From Bolinopsis microptera (Eukaryota > Ctenophora > Tentaculata > Lobata > Bolinopsidae), in contig NC_087081.1 of assembly GCF_026151205.1 (NCBI RefSeq), forward strand, positions 12,153,113 to 12,217,112: a stretch of DNA of 64,000 bases, given 5' to 3'. The first letter of the stretch is position 1; each line of letters starts with the position of its first letter. Position numbers and translations under genes: made by a program. The notes under the pieces are model-generated. The model searched no databases. It saw nothing but the letters and a program-made list of their open reading frames with translations, and was not told the origin of the DNA. This document shows positions 37,701-46,350 of the stretch, in pieces.

Positions 37701-40700
37701 AGGAGGAATGATTAGGAGGAGAAGAAAGAGGAGAAGGAGGAGGAGGAGTAGGAGGAGGAGGAGAAGGAGGAGGATTAGGACTGGGGGAGGACTGAGGAGG
37801 AGGATAAGGAGGAGGAGGACTAAGGACGAGGATGAGGACGAGGACGATTATGAGGAGGACAGAGGATGAGGACTGATGAGGAGGAGAAGGAGGAGGAGGA
37901 TGAGGAGGAGAAGGAGGAGGAGGACTGGGGGAGGACTCAGGAGGAAGAGGATGATGACTGAGGAGGAGGATGAGGACTCAGGAGGAGGACTCAGGAGGTG
38001 GACTCAGGAGGTGGAGGAGGATGAGAAGGACTCAGGAGGAGGAGGACGACTATGAGGAGGACTAAGGAGAACTGATGGGGAGGAGAAGGAGGATCAGGAG
38101 GAGAAATGAGGATGAGGAGGAGGAGAAGGAGAAGGAGAAGGAGGAGGACTGGGAGTAGGACTGAGGAGGAGAAGGGGATTGAGGAGGAGGGTGAGGAGGA
38201 CTGAGGAGAAGGACGAGGAGTCAGGAAGAGGACTGAAGAGGACTGAGGAGGAGAAGGACTCAGGAGGAGGAAGACTTAGGAGGAGGAGGAGGAGGACATC
38301 TAAATGTTTTGTCTGTTTTTGTCCGCCCTACTTTTTGTCCGTTTTGAAAATACAGGGTACCGAACGGACACAAAACATGATCCCCCAGCCAAGCATGTGT
38401 TACGATACAAATGTACTTGACTATACATTTAAGGTGCAGTGTACTAGTGATATTATGGTATGTTTAAAGACCGGACCACAAAATATAACCCTAGTGTTGT
38501 ACTAATACATAATAACAAGTAACAGGGATAAAATTAATGAGCAGAAACAATCGATCTCACGTCAAGAGGCCAAAGCACTCGGGTCTGGGAGTACATGACA
38601 ACTCCAACTAGTAGTGAGCATACTAGCCCCTGCAGTGGAAAAACACATAAAACATACTATTGGAATGTCCAATTAGTTCGTTTTCTCATAACAATATAGC
38701 ATATGTAGGGGTTTTTTATCACTTCCTCACTTCTGAGAGGTTTTAGAGATCGATTCTCTAAAATTTCTCAATTTTCCGATTTTTCCGATTCCGATTTTGG
38801 CCTCATCAACCCTCATATCGGACATCGGGTTGGACCCCCCCCCATCGTACACGAGGAGTACCGTATTGATTTGACAGGAAGTAAGTGAGTGAGGTTCACT
38901 GAGCGAGGTTCACCGAGTGAGGTTCGCCGAGTGAGGTTCACCAAGTGAGGTTCACTAAGTGAGGTTCACTAAGTGAAGTTGACTAAGCGAGGTTCACTAG
39001 GTGAAGTTCACTAAGTGAGGTTCACTAAGTGAGGTTCACTGAGTGAGGTTCACTAAACTAACACGTGACGATTGTGAAATTTCCTGCATCAAATTGCAAA
39101 GTTAACCAATCAATTTAAAGTTTAACACACTTTTTTCAGTCCCGATCCACGACCTGGCATTGATCGTACTGTCTACGGAGGTTGACATAAACGCTGGAAT
39201 AATCGACATTATCCCGGTTGCGGAGAAAGCATACGTAGAAGGATCCACTGTGACAGTCATAGGGTGGGGAGTTGACTCAGATGATGATGCAGATAGGGAT
39301 GAATTCGGGTATCATCCCGCTGCTGAAACCCTTCAAGAGTTGGAATACGTGATAGGTAACCAGGCCGAATGTAAGCAATACTGGAAAGGTGGGTATGATG
39401 AGTTTGATGCTGTGGTCCAAAATTATGAGAAGATAGACATTGATACGCTAGCAGGTTTGTTTTTCATATTCCTATACTATCTTTGCAGTTTGCTGTCACC
39501 TTCTGCGGTGTATTTCTTTTTTCAAGTGCATGAAAACGACCTGGACATTTCGTGAAATCAGATTTAGATGATATTAAAATGTCTGTTCACTATAACATCT
39601 CCCCAGATGCGTTTGTCTGTGCGATAGATGATGAAGGTTTAGCAACTGTATGGAGTGGTGATTCAGGAGGCCCCCTATTTCAGGAAGTTGATGGAACAAT
39701 CACACAAATCGGCGTGGTAAGCTGGGGTACTGGTGAAATAACAGAAAGAACCTACAACATGTACGTGAATCTCTACCACTATGCTGACTGGATTAAGGAG
39801 GCGATGAAACGTGCAGAGGAAAAGTCCTGGGTAGAACTACACACGGGTGGAAGCCATGGTGTGGTGATGATGATAAACTTGTCCCAGGATGGTGATAAAG
39901 AATTCACAACCGTTTGTAACGATAACGTTGGTGCAAACGAGGTCAATGCCATTTGCAGAGGACAGGGCTACCAATTCGGAGCTCTCGCAAACATCAGAGA
40001 CTACGTCTCTGGTGGTAAAAGGCAACGAAGTGAGATGGGAGATCTCCCACCATTCGGGCACATAAATATGAAGTGTAACGATGAAGCCAAAGATGTAATG
40101 ACGGATTGTGCAATGGATAAGTACGAAGACTCTGAAGTACCCTGCTTTAACGGACAACAACTGGCCGTCAAGTGTGCTGACGAAAAATGGGACTTTAAGA
40201 TTGTTGCCGTGCTGCCTGTTATGAAGAGTATCAAAAGGTCAAGCTTTGTCAGGGGAAGAGTCAGTTGTATGGTGCATGCTCAGAAAGATGGAGTGGATCT
40301 GGACATGAAATCTCAAGTAAAGGTTGGACTCGTCAAGAGAAACGAAGATGCTGTTGAGTCCATTGGTTCTCCTATGAAATACAGGAGGAGTTCAAACATT
40401 TATGTTGGTAAATTCAGAACCGATAACGAAATCAAGACAGACGACTGTTTGGCTTGCATCGCCTACATTGCAGGGCACAACATCTACACTGTAGGAACAC
40501 TCGGCCCTGAGGATTGTCCTGATGACGACGGACATTATGAGGCGTGGGTGAAACTTCAAAATGAGGGGGGAGAGTAAACTGAAAAAGGTGGTATACATTT
40601 ATACTTATAATAACTCATTTTTCAGTAAACGTAGTATTACATTATATTATATAGGGAACATTTAAATATGATATTTATGTTTCATCACATTTAATATCAG

Positions 40701-42372
40701 ATAGTTGCTTGTTCTATTTCAGTTTTCAAACCGATTTGAAATACACGTACATGTATAACACAGCTACAATAGATCAGAAATCTCAATATTATCTGGAATT
40801 TTTCATTATATAAATTCAAAGAATGATGTTGTTGACTGTTGTATACAGTGACCTATGAATAGATATTGTTTTATAATTATTCCTCGGTAAATTTACTTTT
40901 TTTTAAATGCCTTTTAATTTTGTTTTCCAAACAGCACCCTCAACCAAAGTTCTCATAAGAGCTCAGACTAAATCACTGTCTAACTGTCTAATAGCTTTAG
41001 GATGTTGCTAAATAACTAAATTTACCATCCAGTATAGCACCAAACATTGTCATTTAAGACAGTGATTTAAGACAGTGATTTAAATCATAAAATCATGTAA
41101 AATAACTTTGTGGATGTTACAACTTACAAAAGCGACTAAACAAGCAACGTCGTACAGATGGACGGAGACATATTCGCTCGTTACCCTAGCTCCAGGTATA
41201 TCTCGATAATAGATTTTTGAGCATTTGGAATGGTTTCTGGAAAGGCAAGAATATTGTCAATTACCCAGTTTGTTAATTTCTTTTACCACCCTCTTATCTG
41301 AGTCGCCTATTTTGATTCTGTGTCTCGAAACAAGACGTCCTGTTAATGATCTAGAAAAATAGTGGATAATCACCGTATCCTAGTAGTCTGCACACTTGAC
41401 TTGAACTTTCAGACAAATATAATATCTTATCTAAATGAGTTATATAGTTAATATCGAAATGTTCCCACAAGTGAAAAATGTTTTGTCACAAATGTGGACT
41501 TTTTATTGCTTCAGGTTAGGAATTATATCAGCAGATATTTGTAATTTGTATCCTAATCACATGATACTGGTGGCTTTTTTCATATTTGCAGTAATAAGTT
41601 CTAACGTTAAGAAACACAACATGCAATTAAAATTTCAGATCATGGGTTAATGCTCAAAATCTAATTTTGAAATATAATAATTAACAATTTTAAATAAAGC
41701 TGACTAATAAAACAAGAATGACAAACCTCATTAGGTTGGATATGATTTTAGGAATAGCCACGATACGATTAGAGCCCAGATTAAGGTGAACTAGTCGTGT
41801 GAGCATGGTGAACTGTATAGGTATCTCTAGAAGCTGATTACCTGTAACATTCCCCCCGTCAGAATATGGTAATGTATCATGATTTAATAAAATTGTACAT
41901 TATAGAAGCAATAAATGGTTATTTGCCATGTCATTTTCAATTGCAGATGAAGAAATAAAAGATTTTGATTCCTGTAGCACAAGATATTATGTAGGCATTA
42001 AATATAAAGGGATGTTAGTTTTGCTTCAAGATACTAAAGCAAATAATAAAATGTGTCAAGATAAATAAAAATTATGTTACCTGCAAGATTAAGTTTTTCA
42101 ATTGACTGTGACATCCCAAAATCAAGAGCAACACTTTTGATAAGATTTTTTTTAATGATAAGAGTCTTTAAAAACCTCAAACACTTCATTTCTGACGACA
42201 AAAAAGCAATCTGATTATCTGAAATGTCCAGGCGTTCAAGTCGTTTTAACTTGGAGAAGACAGCAGACATTTCCTTGAGCTCATTTTTAGACAGATCCAG
42301 AGATCGCACTGACGTTAAGATGTCGGTGAAAGTGAGGTGGGTCAACTGGCGACCTACAAGGACAATGTCCAT
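22753..42372 (-). CDS. LRRC58: LRRC58-type leucine-rich repeat protein, 3' exon missing
   Basis: Six exons join in phase on the minus strand: 42081-42372 (ATG), 41727-41841, 24089-24213, 23734-23835, 23140-23231, 22753-22916. The product starts with LRRs of the LxxLxLxxNxI type. It includes SLEYLYLGGNRI and SLRTLTLHNNNLSSLPRGF, then NPLVQDFVRK, PPSLQEVAGRVIK, and the cysteine-containing tail with CVNPQC and VEFVDFCGLYRVPL. This order and these tail motifs match vertebrate LRRC58. About 297 residues are seen; a last exon of some 40 residues (beginning after the HH at 22753) was not found. Exon 3 lacks one base next to a GGGG run (around 24160), so the frame breaks in the middle of an LRR and is restored by one extra G. 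Intron 2 spans 24214-41726 and contains two protease genes on the other strand. LRRC58 has been linked to ubiquitin-ligase substrate recognition; no role is inferred here. Confidence 0.88.
23238..23390 (+). repeat. 14-bp minisatellite in LRRC58 intron 4
   Basis: About ten units of TGTCACGCGTTAGG, with T/A/G changes at the last positions. It lies just upstream (in gene sense) of the exon at 23140-23231. Confidence 0.9.
24233..24396. mobile_element. MITE, PIF/Harbinger-like
   Basis: The terminal inverted repeats GGGGTCGTTCACATATTACG and its complement are flanked by a TTA duplication (24230-24232 and 24397-24399). TWA target duplications are the PIF/Harbinger signature. The inside is non-coding with two C runs. 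Confidence 0.85.
25025..25155 (+). repeat. 29-bp tandem repeat, about 4 units
   Basis: The unit is GTGTAGATGCGAATATTCGT followed by TGTAAAGTA. The last unit carries a small insertion. Confidence 0.85.
25325..25480 (+). repeat. 11-bp tandem repeat (ATCATGTCATA)n
   Basis: Some 13 imperfect units alternate between ATCATGTCATA and ACCATGTCATA, with one break near 25432. Confidence 0.85.
26108..26184. repeat. Perfect 35-bp palindrome arms with 7-nt loop
   Basis: 26108-26142 is the exact reverse complement of 26150-26184. The downstream paralogue carries only one arm at the matching place (34621-34650), so the second arm arose after or outside the duplication. Confidence 0.95.
26333..26375 (+). 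promoter_or_regulatory. Conserved upstream block of protease gene 1
   Basis: GCTTCATATAAGCCAATAGT followed by TGTCACGTGATTGAT is almost identical to 34786-34817 before gene 2. It holds a TATA-like CATATAAG, a CCAAT box and a CACGTG E box about 240 bp before the start codon. Conservation alone could reflect recent duplication, so promoter function is inferred. Confidence 0.45.
26603..32593 (+). CDS. Secreted S1 serine protease with C-terminal SRCR domain, copy 1
   Basis: Exons are 26603-26605 (ATG only), 26762-26905, 30076-30310, 30636-30950, 31572-32593, giving 572 aa. The first 18 residues form a signal peptide (VRLLLVVIAIQLV). IINGQDA at 35-41 is the new N-terminus after zymogen cleavage, preceded by K33-H34, so the residue before the cut is His, not Arg or Lys. 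Catalytic residues are H76 (TAAHC), D132 (HDLAL) and S267 (GDSGGP). The cysteine pairs C42-C58 and C168-C182 (chymotrypsin numbering) are present, but the pairs 136-201 and 191-220 are missing (W at 191, Q at 201). Position 189 is Thr, so trypsin specificity is not expected. An acidic loop (DSDDDADRDE) follows GWG. Residues 323-425 are an SRCR-like domain, followed by about 130 residues with conserved Cys that I do not recognise. It lies inside an LRRC58 intron. Confidence 0.9.
26930..27215 (+). repeat. 22-bp minisatellite in intron 2 of protease gene 1
   Basis: Units of GTGACGTCACGTGAGGTTGA with 2 more bases are repeated about 12 times, with degenerate units in the middle. Gene 2 has only one to two units at the same place (35400-35430), so the array expanded in copy 1. 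Confidence 0.92.
27243..27314. repeat. Short inverted-repeat element, copy 1
   Basis: It is bounded by TGGCATAAAATAGAG and CTCCATTTTATGCCA (inverted). It is directly repeated at 29977-30047; the two copies flank a 2.7-kb stretch of intron 2. Confidence 0.75.
27385..27565 (+). repeat. 28-bp tandem repeat
   Basis: The unit is CTCATACCAGGCTACTAGAG followed by AGTAGAGA, repeated about six times with few changes. Confidence 0.92.
27655..28195. repeat. Dispersed repeat pair with internal AAATTTCGG hairpin
   Basis: 27655-27725 and 28110-28195 share ATTTCGCCATATTT, CGGACCGCC and AAAATTTCGGTCGTCG. Each copy can fold through CGAAATTT and AAATTTCG. Confidence 0.7.
28455..28805. repeat. Dispersed repeat, two direct copies
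   Basis: 28455-28560 and 28683-28805 share CCGCTTCCGAACTCG, CACAAAGGGGAAGCCTCGA and ATCGTATAT blocks. A third, inverted copy lies at 50395-50475 (GGGGAACCCTCGAG side), far outside this intron. Confidence 0.65.
29102..29930. mobile_element. Non-autonomous TTAA-target DNA transposon
   Basis: Terminal inverted repeats GGCCACAGGGGGGGGGTCCG and complement are flanked by TTAA on both sides (29098-29101, 29931-29934). The 829-bp inside is non-coding and carries five GTTAACC-type motifs. TTAA duplications are used by piggyBac and Kolobok elements; I cannot choose between them. Confidence 0.82.
29977..30047. repeat. Short inverted-repeat element, copy 2
   Basis: Second copy of the 27243-27314 repeat, ending CTCCATTTTATGCCA, close to the exon 3 acceptor at 30075. 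Confidence 0.75.
30311..30550 (+). repeat. 14-bp minisatellite in intron 3 of protease gene 1
   Basis: About 17 units of GTGAGGTTCACTGA start at the splice donor itself (GTAAGTGAGG). Gene 2 has a shorter array at the same place. Confidence 0.93.
31050..31556. mobile_element. 507-bp MITE in intron 4 of protease gene 1
   Basis: The inverted ends TGTCACCTCCCAAGTAAAAG and CTTTTACTTGGGAGGTGACG are flanked by ATTT (31046-31049, 31557-31560). The paralogous intron (39455-39561) lacks it and has a single ATTT. Intron lengths agree exactly: 621 = 107 + 507 + 4 (duplication) + 3 (small indel). Confidence 0.88.
32594..33330 (+). other. 3' flank of protease gene 1
   Basis: An AATAAA lies near 32816. 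The stretch 32895-33260 matches the 3' flank of gene 2 (40600-41010), so the duplicated segment extends past the genes. Confidence 0.55.
33600..34001 (+). pseudogene. Internally deleted LINE relic
   Basis: 33614-33700 reads GTAVAEKFNGYFSSIAAKI, a typical pre-RT LINE segment. 33797-34000 reads WGFAAKSHIDSLFTKQKQGIRTV, a typical post-RT segment. The RT core between them is gone. It sits in the spacer between the two protease genes. Confidence 0.7.
34002..34770. other. Spacer before protease gene 2
   Basis: 34560-34770 resembles 26050-26330 before gene 1 and belongs to the duplicated segment. The rest shows no feature. Confidence 0.5.
34786..34828 (+). promoter_or_regulatory. Conserved upstream block of protease gene 2
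   Basis: Same TATA-like, CCAAT and CACGTG elements as before gene 1, at nearly the same distance from the start codon. Confidence 0.45.
35727..38842. mobile_element. 3116-bp insertion in exon 3 of protease copy 2
   Basis: It is flanked by a perfect CATCGT duplication (35721-35726 and 38843-38848). The ends are inverted: GGGGGGGGTCCAACCCGAT on the left and ATCGGGTTGGACCCCCCCCC on the right. A 32-bp block beginning CCGATTTTGGCCTCATC occurs near both ends in direct orientation (35769 and 38793). No transposase frame is visible; the centre is a purine-rich minisatellite. A 6-bp duplication narrows the superfamily but I do not assign one. Confidence 0.85.
36400..38307 (+). repeat. 1.9-kb purine-rich GAGGAGGACT-type minisatellite
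   Basis: The plus strand is almost entirely G and A, broken mainly by ACT and AT. Units such as GGAGGAGGACTGA recur irregularly. Long frames on the other strand here (Ser/Leu/Pro) are shadows of the repeat. Confidence 0.95.
38881..39060 (+). repeat. 14-bp minisatellite in intron 3 of protease gene 2
   Basis: About 12 units of GTGAGGTTCACTAA-type sequence, shorter and more varied than the array of copy 1. Confidence 0.9.
40578..41726. other. 3' flank of protease gene 2
   Basis: 40600-41010 aligns with 32895-33260. The rest (to the LRRC58 exon at 41727) shows no feature I can support. Confidence 0.45.
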
Positions 42373-42502
42373 GCCTATACTCTATAGATAGATTTCAGTG
42401 AGTTGATGGTCAATAGTAAAACAAAATTTTTTAAGTAAAACAAACTTTAAATTTTATTGCCATATTAGTATTACAATGAATAATGATATCATAATAAACA
42501 TA

Positions 42503-43248
42503 CAGGGTGGGCCAAAAGTCAGTGTGCAAACGTTGGGTCTTATACCTCCGCTGAGTTTTATATTTGAGAGCTGTTGCTTTGCAGATGGCATACTGTACTT
42601 ACTGGTTCGAGGATTCCGTCGTCAAAATTTGAAAATTCGAATATTTTAGACCACGCCCATTCAATATTAAAACACCTATATTGTTTTCTCTGAAAATCCT
42701 GAACGACTAATTTTTTTAGAGACGGTAGATTATCAAATGTTGCACATGATCTGAAAAAATGAGGCAAAACGGATTAGAAATGACGAAGTTAACAAGCATT
42801 TTGTGTATCTCGTTAACAAATTGACTGGGTGATTATGTGACACAGTGACACGACACCTTAATTGGGCACCCTTAATAATTCCCATAATGTTTAACCTTAT
42901 CACGTGATTAGGTAAACCAATCACCTGATCACACGTAATGAACAAGCTTGTTATGCTTCATATCTCGGTCATCTGAGAAGCTAGAACTCTCATTCTTTCA
43001 GGGCAAACGTAATTCGAATGGCCAAACACAATTCAATAACATTTAGCTTGATCCGATTATCCAAACTATCAAAAAAATGTGAAAATGAACCTCCATTTGA
43101 AAAAAATGAACGCGAATATTTTTCGAGTTGACAAATTCCTCGAACCAGTGGTGGTACTAAGTCATACCAGAAGGAAGTATTTCAATTGGGCACTCAGTGA
43201 CTGAGCTATTAAGGCCAACGTTTGCACACTGACTTTTGGCCCACCCTG
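42503..43248. mobile_element. Tc1/mariner-like non-autonomous element with long imperfect TIRs
   Basis: The ends CAGGGTGGGCCAAAAGTCAG and complement are flanked by TA on both sides (42501-42502, 43249-43250). The inverted similarity extends inward about 150 bp with mismatches. A related copy lies at 21642-22075. No intact transposase frame is present. It lies 130 bp upstream of the LRRC58 start codon. Confidence 0.85.
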
Positions 43249-43708
43249 TAGTTAAACTTGAACATCCGATAATAAACCCATGAAAATTAGATATAATACT
43301 CGAAAATTCATCTCAATCATAAATTTCTATTAGCGCGGTGCTAGTCACTTATTATAATAACGGCGCTGAGCCTAAACTATGAATTCTAAAATAAAATAAA
43401 ATTCCAAAGCAGAAGTAAAAGTTACTCTAAAAATATTTCATTTAGTGTATTTTAAATGTTTAAATTTTATAAATCGATAGTCTATATTTAAATGCCTTTT
43501 ATTTCAAAATTCAAATTAACTTTACATCAATGTATTACAGTTATATTTAGAAAAGACCACAATATCTCCTGTGAGGCAAAAACATGGAAAAAGAGAGCTA
43601 GAAAAATATTCATGAGACTCAACACTACCAGACTGCAGCTGGAGTGAGAAACATTATGTAAATGTAATTGAATAAAAATCATCAATCCAGTAGATTTTTG
43701 TACCTATT

Positions 43709-43861
43709 TTAGAAGAGATTTTTATAGAATGTTAGAAGTGCAGTAGGGTCAGTTTCAGACGAATTAAGCATAAATGACATCATTGCCATGTCTGAAGTGG
43801 TTTGTAAATGGGCCATTGTTAGCCCCAAGCGTTTTGGTCCCTCATTCCTGCCACTCAGCAT
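43709..43861 (-). CDS. Possible 50-codon terminal exon, unknown
   Basis: ATG 43861 to TAA 43709 encodes a 50-aa hydrophilic peptide with GLTMAHLQTTSDMAMM and ending TFYKNLF. An AG acceptor after a pyrimidine stretch lies a few bases upstream, so it could be the last exon of a minus-strand gene. No partner exon was found. It may equally be chance or a transposon fragment. Confidence 0.22.
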   Translation of the reverse strand: MLSGRNEGPKRLGLTMAHLQTTSDMAMMSFMLNSSETDPTALLTFYKNLF

Positions 43862-44119
43862 TGCCTACTGTAAAGTAGAAATTTTTCTAAGATAATAGAG
43901 AAACTGACCTTGTCTCACTAAATTCAACCACTTACCATAATAAAAATACTAACAACCAAATAAAGTTTTTTAAATAATTATATACAATCACCAAAAATAT
44001 TTCCTCAAGTTTACTTCTAACTAATTTGTGGTTTAAGCTCTTATTTTATTTATGATTAAAGGAATGTAAAATAAAACTTTTCGTTTCATTGAAAACTTTT
44101 CGTTTCATTGAGAAATTGC

Positions 44120-45230
44120 TGATAATGAGTACAAGAACTCACTCATGGCTAACCAGCAGCTTACAGACCACATCCTGAAGCAACACACCACTCTCAATAC
44201 CAACAGAGAGGCTGGGAAAGCAGTCAAGTCTGCCATTAGCCTGTCTAATGCCAAGAGGTATTATATGAGTCACTCAAAAACCAGCTGATGAACGATCTTC
44301 CACCTTCGATCAGTGAGAAGATCCCACATGCATGAGAAAAAGGTGCATCAAGCTGGCTGACCGGACTTCCCTATGAGAAGTACGGCTTTGTCTTGAACAA
44401 GCGAGGGTTCAAAGACGCTATAGCACTGAGATATGCTCTACCCATTGCCAACATAGCCAAGAAATGCATTTGTGGTAAAGATAACACCTACAACCACATT
44501 CTTATTTGCAAGAAAGGAGGCTTTGTCAACAGCAGACACAACCGACTGAGAGACACTGTTGCAAGCATTCTTGAAAAAATCTGTAATGAGGTTGTTGTAG
44601 AGCCCACACTCCAGCCATGCACTGGAGAAAGCCTTTGCCCTGATACCATCCTGGATGATGGGGCAAGGCTCGACATAGCAGCTAGAGGTCTGTGGTCACC
44701 AATGGAGATGGCATTTTTTGATATCAGGGTTTCACACCCCGGAGCCAAATCCAACGCTAATCACAACACCCCAGCAAAGATGTACAACAAGCATAAGAGA
44801 GAGAGAAAGGAAATATGGAGACCGCTGTGTACAGATCGAAAAAGGAACCTGCAATGGCCTTGTATTCTCGACCACCTGAGGTATGGGCCCACAGGCTACC
44901 ATGTTCCTTAAACGAGTAGCAACACTTCTGGCAGCCAAGACCAGCCAGGAAAAAAGCCTCATTATGGTAAATCTAAGACGTCGTTTGCGGTTTGAGCTAC
45001 TTAAGACAGTATTGATTGCAGTTAGAGGACACAGAGGACGGTATTATGAGAAAGCAATACCTGTTGACGAACTGGACCTAAATCTTGCACACACCACCAA
45101 CGATGAAGACAGGGGTGATGATGTTGATGATGAAGATGATGAAGTTGATGATGAGGTTGAGAATGTAGAGGAAGAGGTTTCAGAAGAGTGAGCTGAAAAA
45201 GAAGACAAGATTCTATTCTAATTTATTGAT
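44120..45230 (+). pseudogene. Decayed retroelement segment with PD-(D/E)XK-type nuclease domain
   Basis: The frame around 44337-44911 starts ASSWLTGLPYEKYGF and continues with GFKDAIALRY, a CxCG(x7)HxxxC cluster, GGFVNSRHNRLRD, EPTLQP, GARLDIAARG and FFDIRV. It resembles a C-terminal segment common in invertebrate retroelements; the two Asp motifs fit a restriction-like nuclease. The continuation (MGPQATMFLKRVATLL, then LLKTVLIAVRG) lies in another frame from 44883, so a frameshift near 44880 breaks it. Stops also separate the upstream part (44140-44330). The element class is not settled. Confidence 0.6.
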
Positions 45231-46000
45231 TATTATATTTATTGCAATAAACATATAATATCCATTACTCCAGGAGTGATGACAGGATATATAAAAAAAA
45301 TTTAAGAGAATATATAAAATTATTCAAACAATATACACATAATATAGCGATGACCCTATATAAAATCTACCCTATAAGAATTAAAAAAGTTTCCTAAAAA
45401 ATCAAAAATTACCCTTGGCCTTGTGGCTCCAAGTTAAGATCTAGACTGTTTAGATCAACAATGTTTTTTCTCGCACCTCTGTCTCCACGGAGAGAAATCA
45501 CTGATGTAAAAAAATGTAAATGTAATTCAGTAATGGATATTCTCTAACTGTAAGGTCAGACGACAGACACCTCTCAAAAATATGATTAAATTAAACTTAC
45601 TTTCGGAGAAAAAAAAGGGAGACCCCAACCCATGTAGCTGAGACACCTCACAGCATGGCAAGTAGACCAAAGTGGCTCCTGCTTGTGAAAGTGTATCAAC
45701 TATCTCCCAGGGATCATTCCGGAGGAAAATGAGGAAAACTGATATTCACTGAAGCACAGACAAAAAAGGGGCTTAGTTAAGTAAGCACTTCAATGTCTAC
45801 AATTTTTTTTGCACATGTTCCTTCGTAAGGTCATTCTGGCTAGCATCATTTACGTACCCAACTTCAATCAGTTATTTAAGATAATATGGTTATGTGGCAA
45901 AGTTTACCTAAAAGTAAAGTAAAATTATGACATCAGTATCACATCATTTAACGGGTGGTACGTCCTGGTAGGTTGTAAACCTACAAATTTTAATTAATTG
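45231..46000. other. Intergenic, no gene seen
   Basis: It is AT-rich DNA; no frame, repeat or TIR could be supported. Confidence 0.3.
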
Positions 46001-46017
46001 TTTTCTTGATTATTTAT

Positions 46018-46350
46018 TTGACGGCCAGGTTGCGCAGTTGGTTAGAACGCCAGCTTTTCAATCGTGAGGTTGCGGGTTTAAATCCCACTGTCTGCCAGCT
46101 GCCTGGTCGTGGGGTTCACATAGCCATGTGTCTACGCGTACTGCGTGACGCGCTTGTTTCACGGTTGCGCGCTACTGCAAGCGAGAGGGCTCTGGTTAGA
46201 GCAATTTTTGCCTCACAGTCACATGAGGAGATATTGTGGTATTTTCTAAATATAACTGTAATATAATACATTGATGTAAAGTTTATTTGAATTTTGAAAT
46301 AAAAAATATAATACATTGCTGTAAAGTTTATTTGAATTTTGAAATAAAAA
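46018..46350 (+). mobile_element. tRNA-derived SINE, family A
   Basis: 46030-46041 (TTGCGCAGTTGG) fits a tRNA A box with one mismatch. 46075-46085 (GGTTTAAATCC) fits a B box with one mismatch. The 45-bp spacing is that of a tRNA. Acceptor and anticodon stems are imperfect, so this is not a working tRNA gene. A body follows with GTCTACGCGTACTGCG and GAGAGGGCTCTGGTTAGAGC, shared with minus-strand fragments at 9276 and 9535. The tail is a 46-bp unit (ATAATACATTG to AAATAAAAAAT) present twice at 46260-46350. Confidence 0.8.

Larger units (their letters stand above)
35060..40577 (+). pseudogene. S1 protease-SRCR, copy 2, exon 3 interrupted by a 3.1-kb insertion
   Basis: Exons parallel copy 1: 35060-35062 (ATG), 35217-35372, 35524-35726 plus 38849-38880 (split), 39140-39454, 39562-40577. 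Without the insertion, exon 3 is 235 nt, identical in length to copy 1, and the product would be 574 aa. Catalytic H, D and S and the SRCR region are all preserved and close to copy 1; the pro-region has four extra residues (WRQEGGPG area). The start codon again stands alone in exon 1. Read straight through, exon 3 meets stops within the insertion, so the gene is either recently inactivated or uses the insertion as an intron. Intron 2 is only 151 bp, against 3170 bp in copy 1. Confidence 0.8.

Noticed and set aside
39552-39561. Start codon ATG before the last exon of protease copy 2
   Set aside because: It lies in the last bases of intron 4; the exon begins after the AG at 39561.
42601-42756. 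LRR-like minus-strand exon (LPSLKKLVVQDF) with plausible splice sites, in phase with the LRRC58 start exon
   Set aside because: It lies wholly inside the mariner-like element and its 3' end falls in the element's long inverted repeat; likely chance. A transcript joining it to 42372 would revive it.
46020-46095. Functional tRNA gene
   Set aside because: The acceptor and anticodon stems do not pair well, and the sequence continues into a dispersed SINE body.
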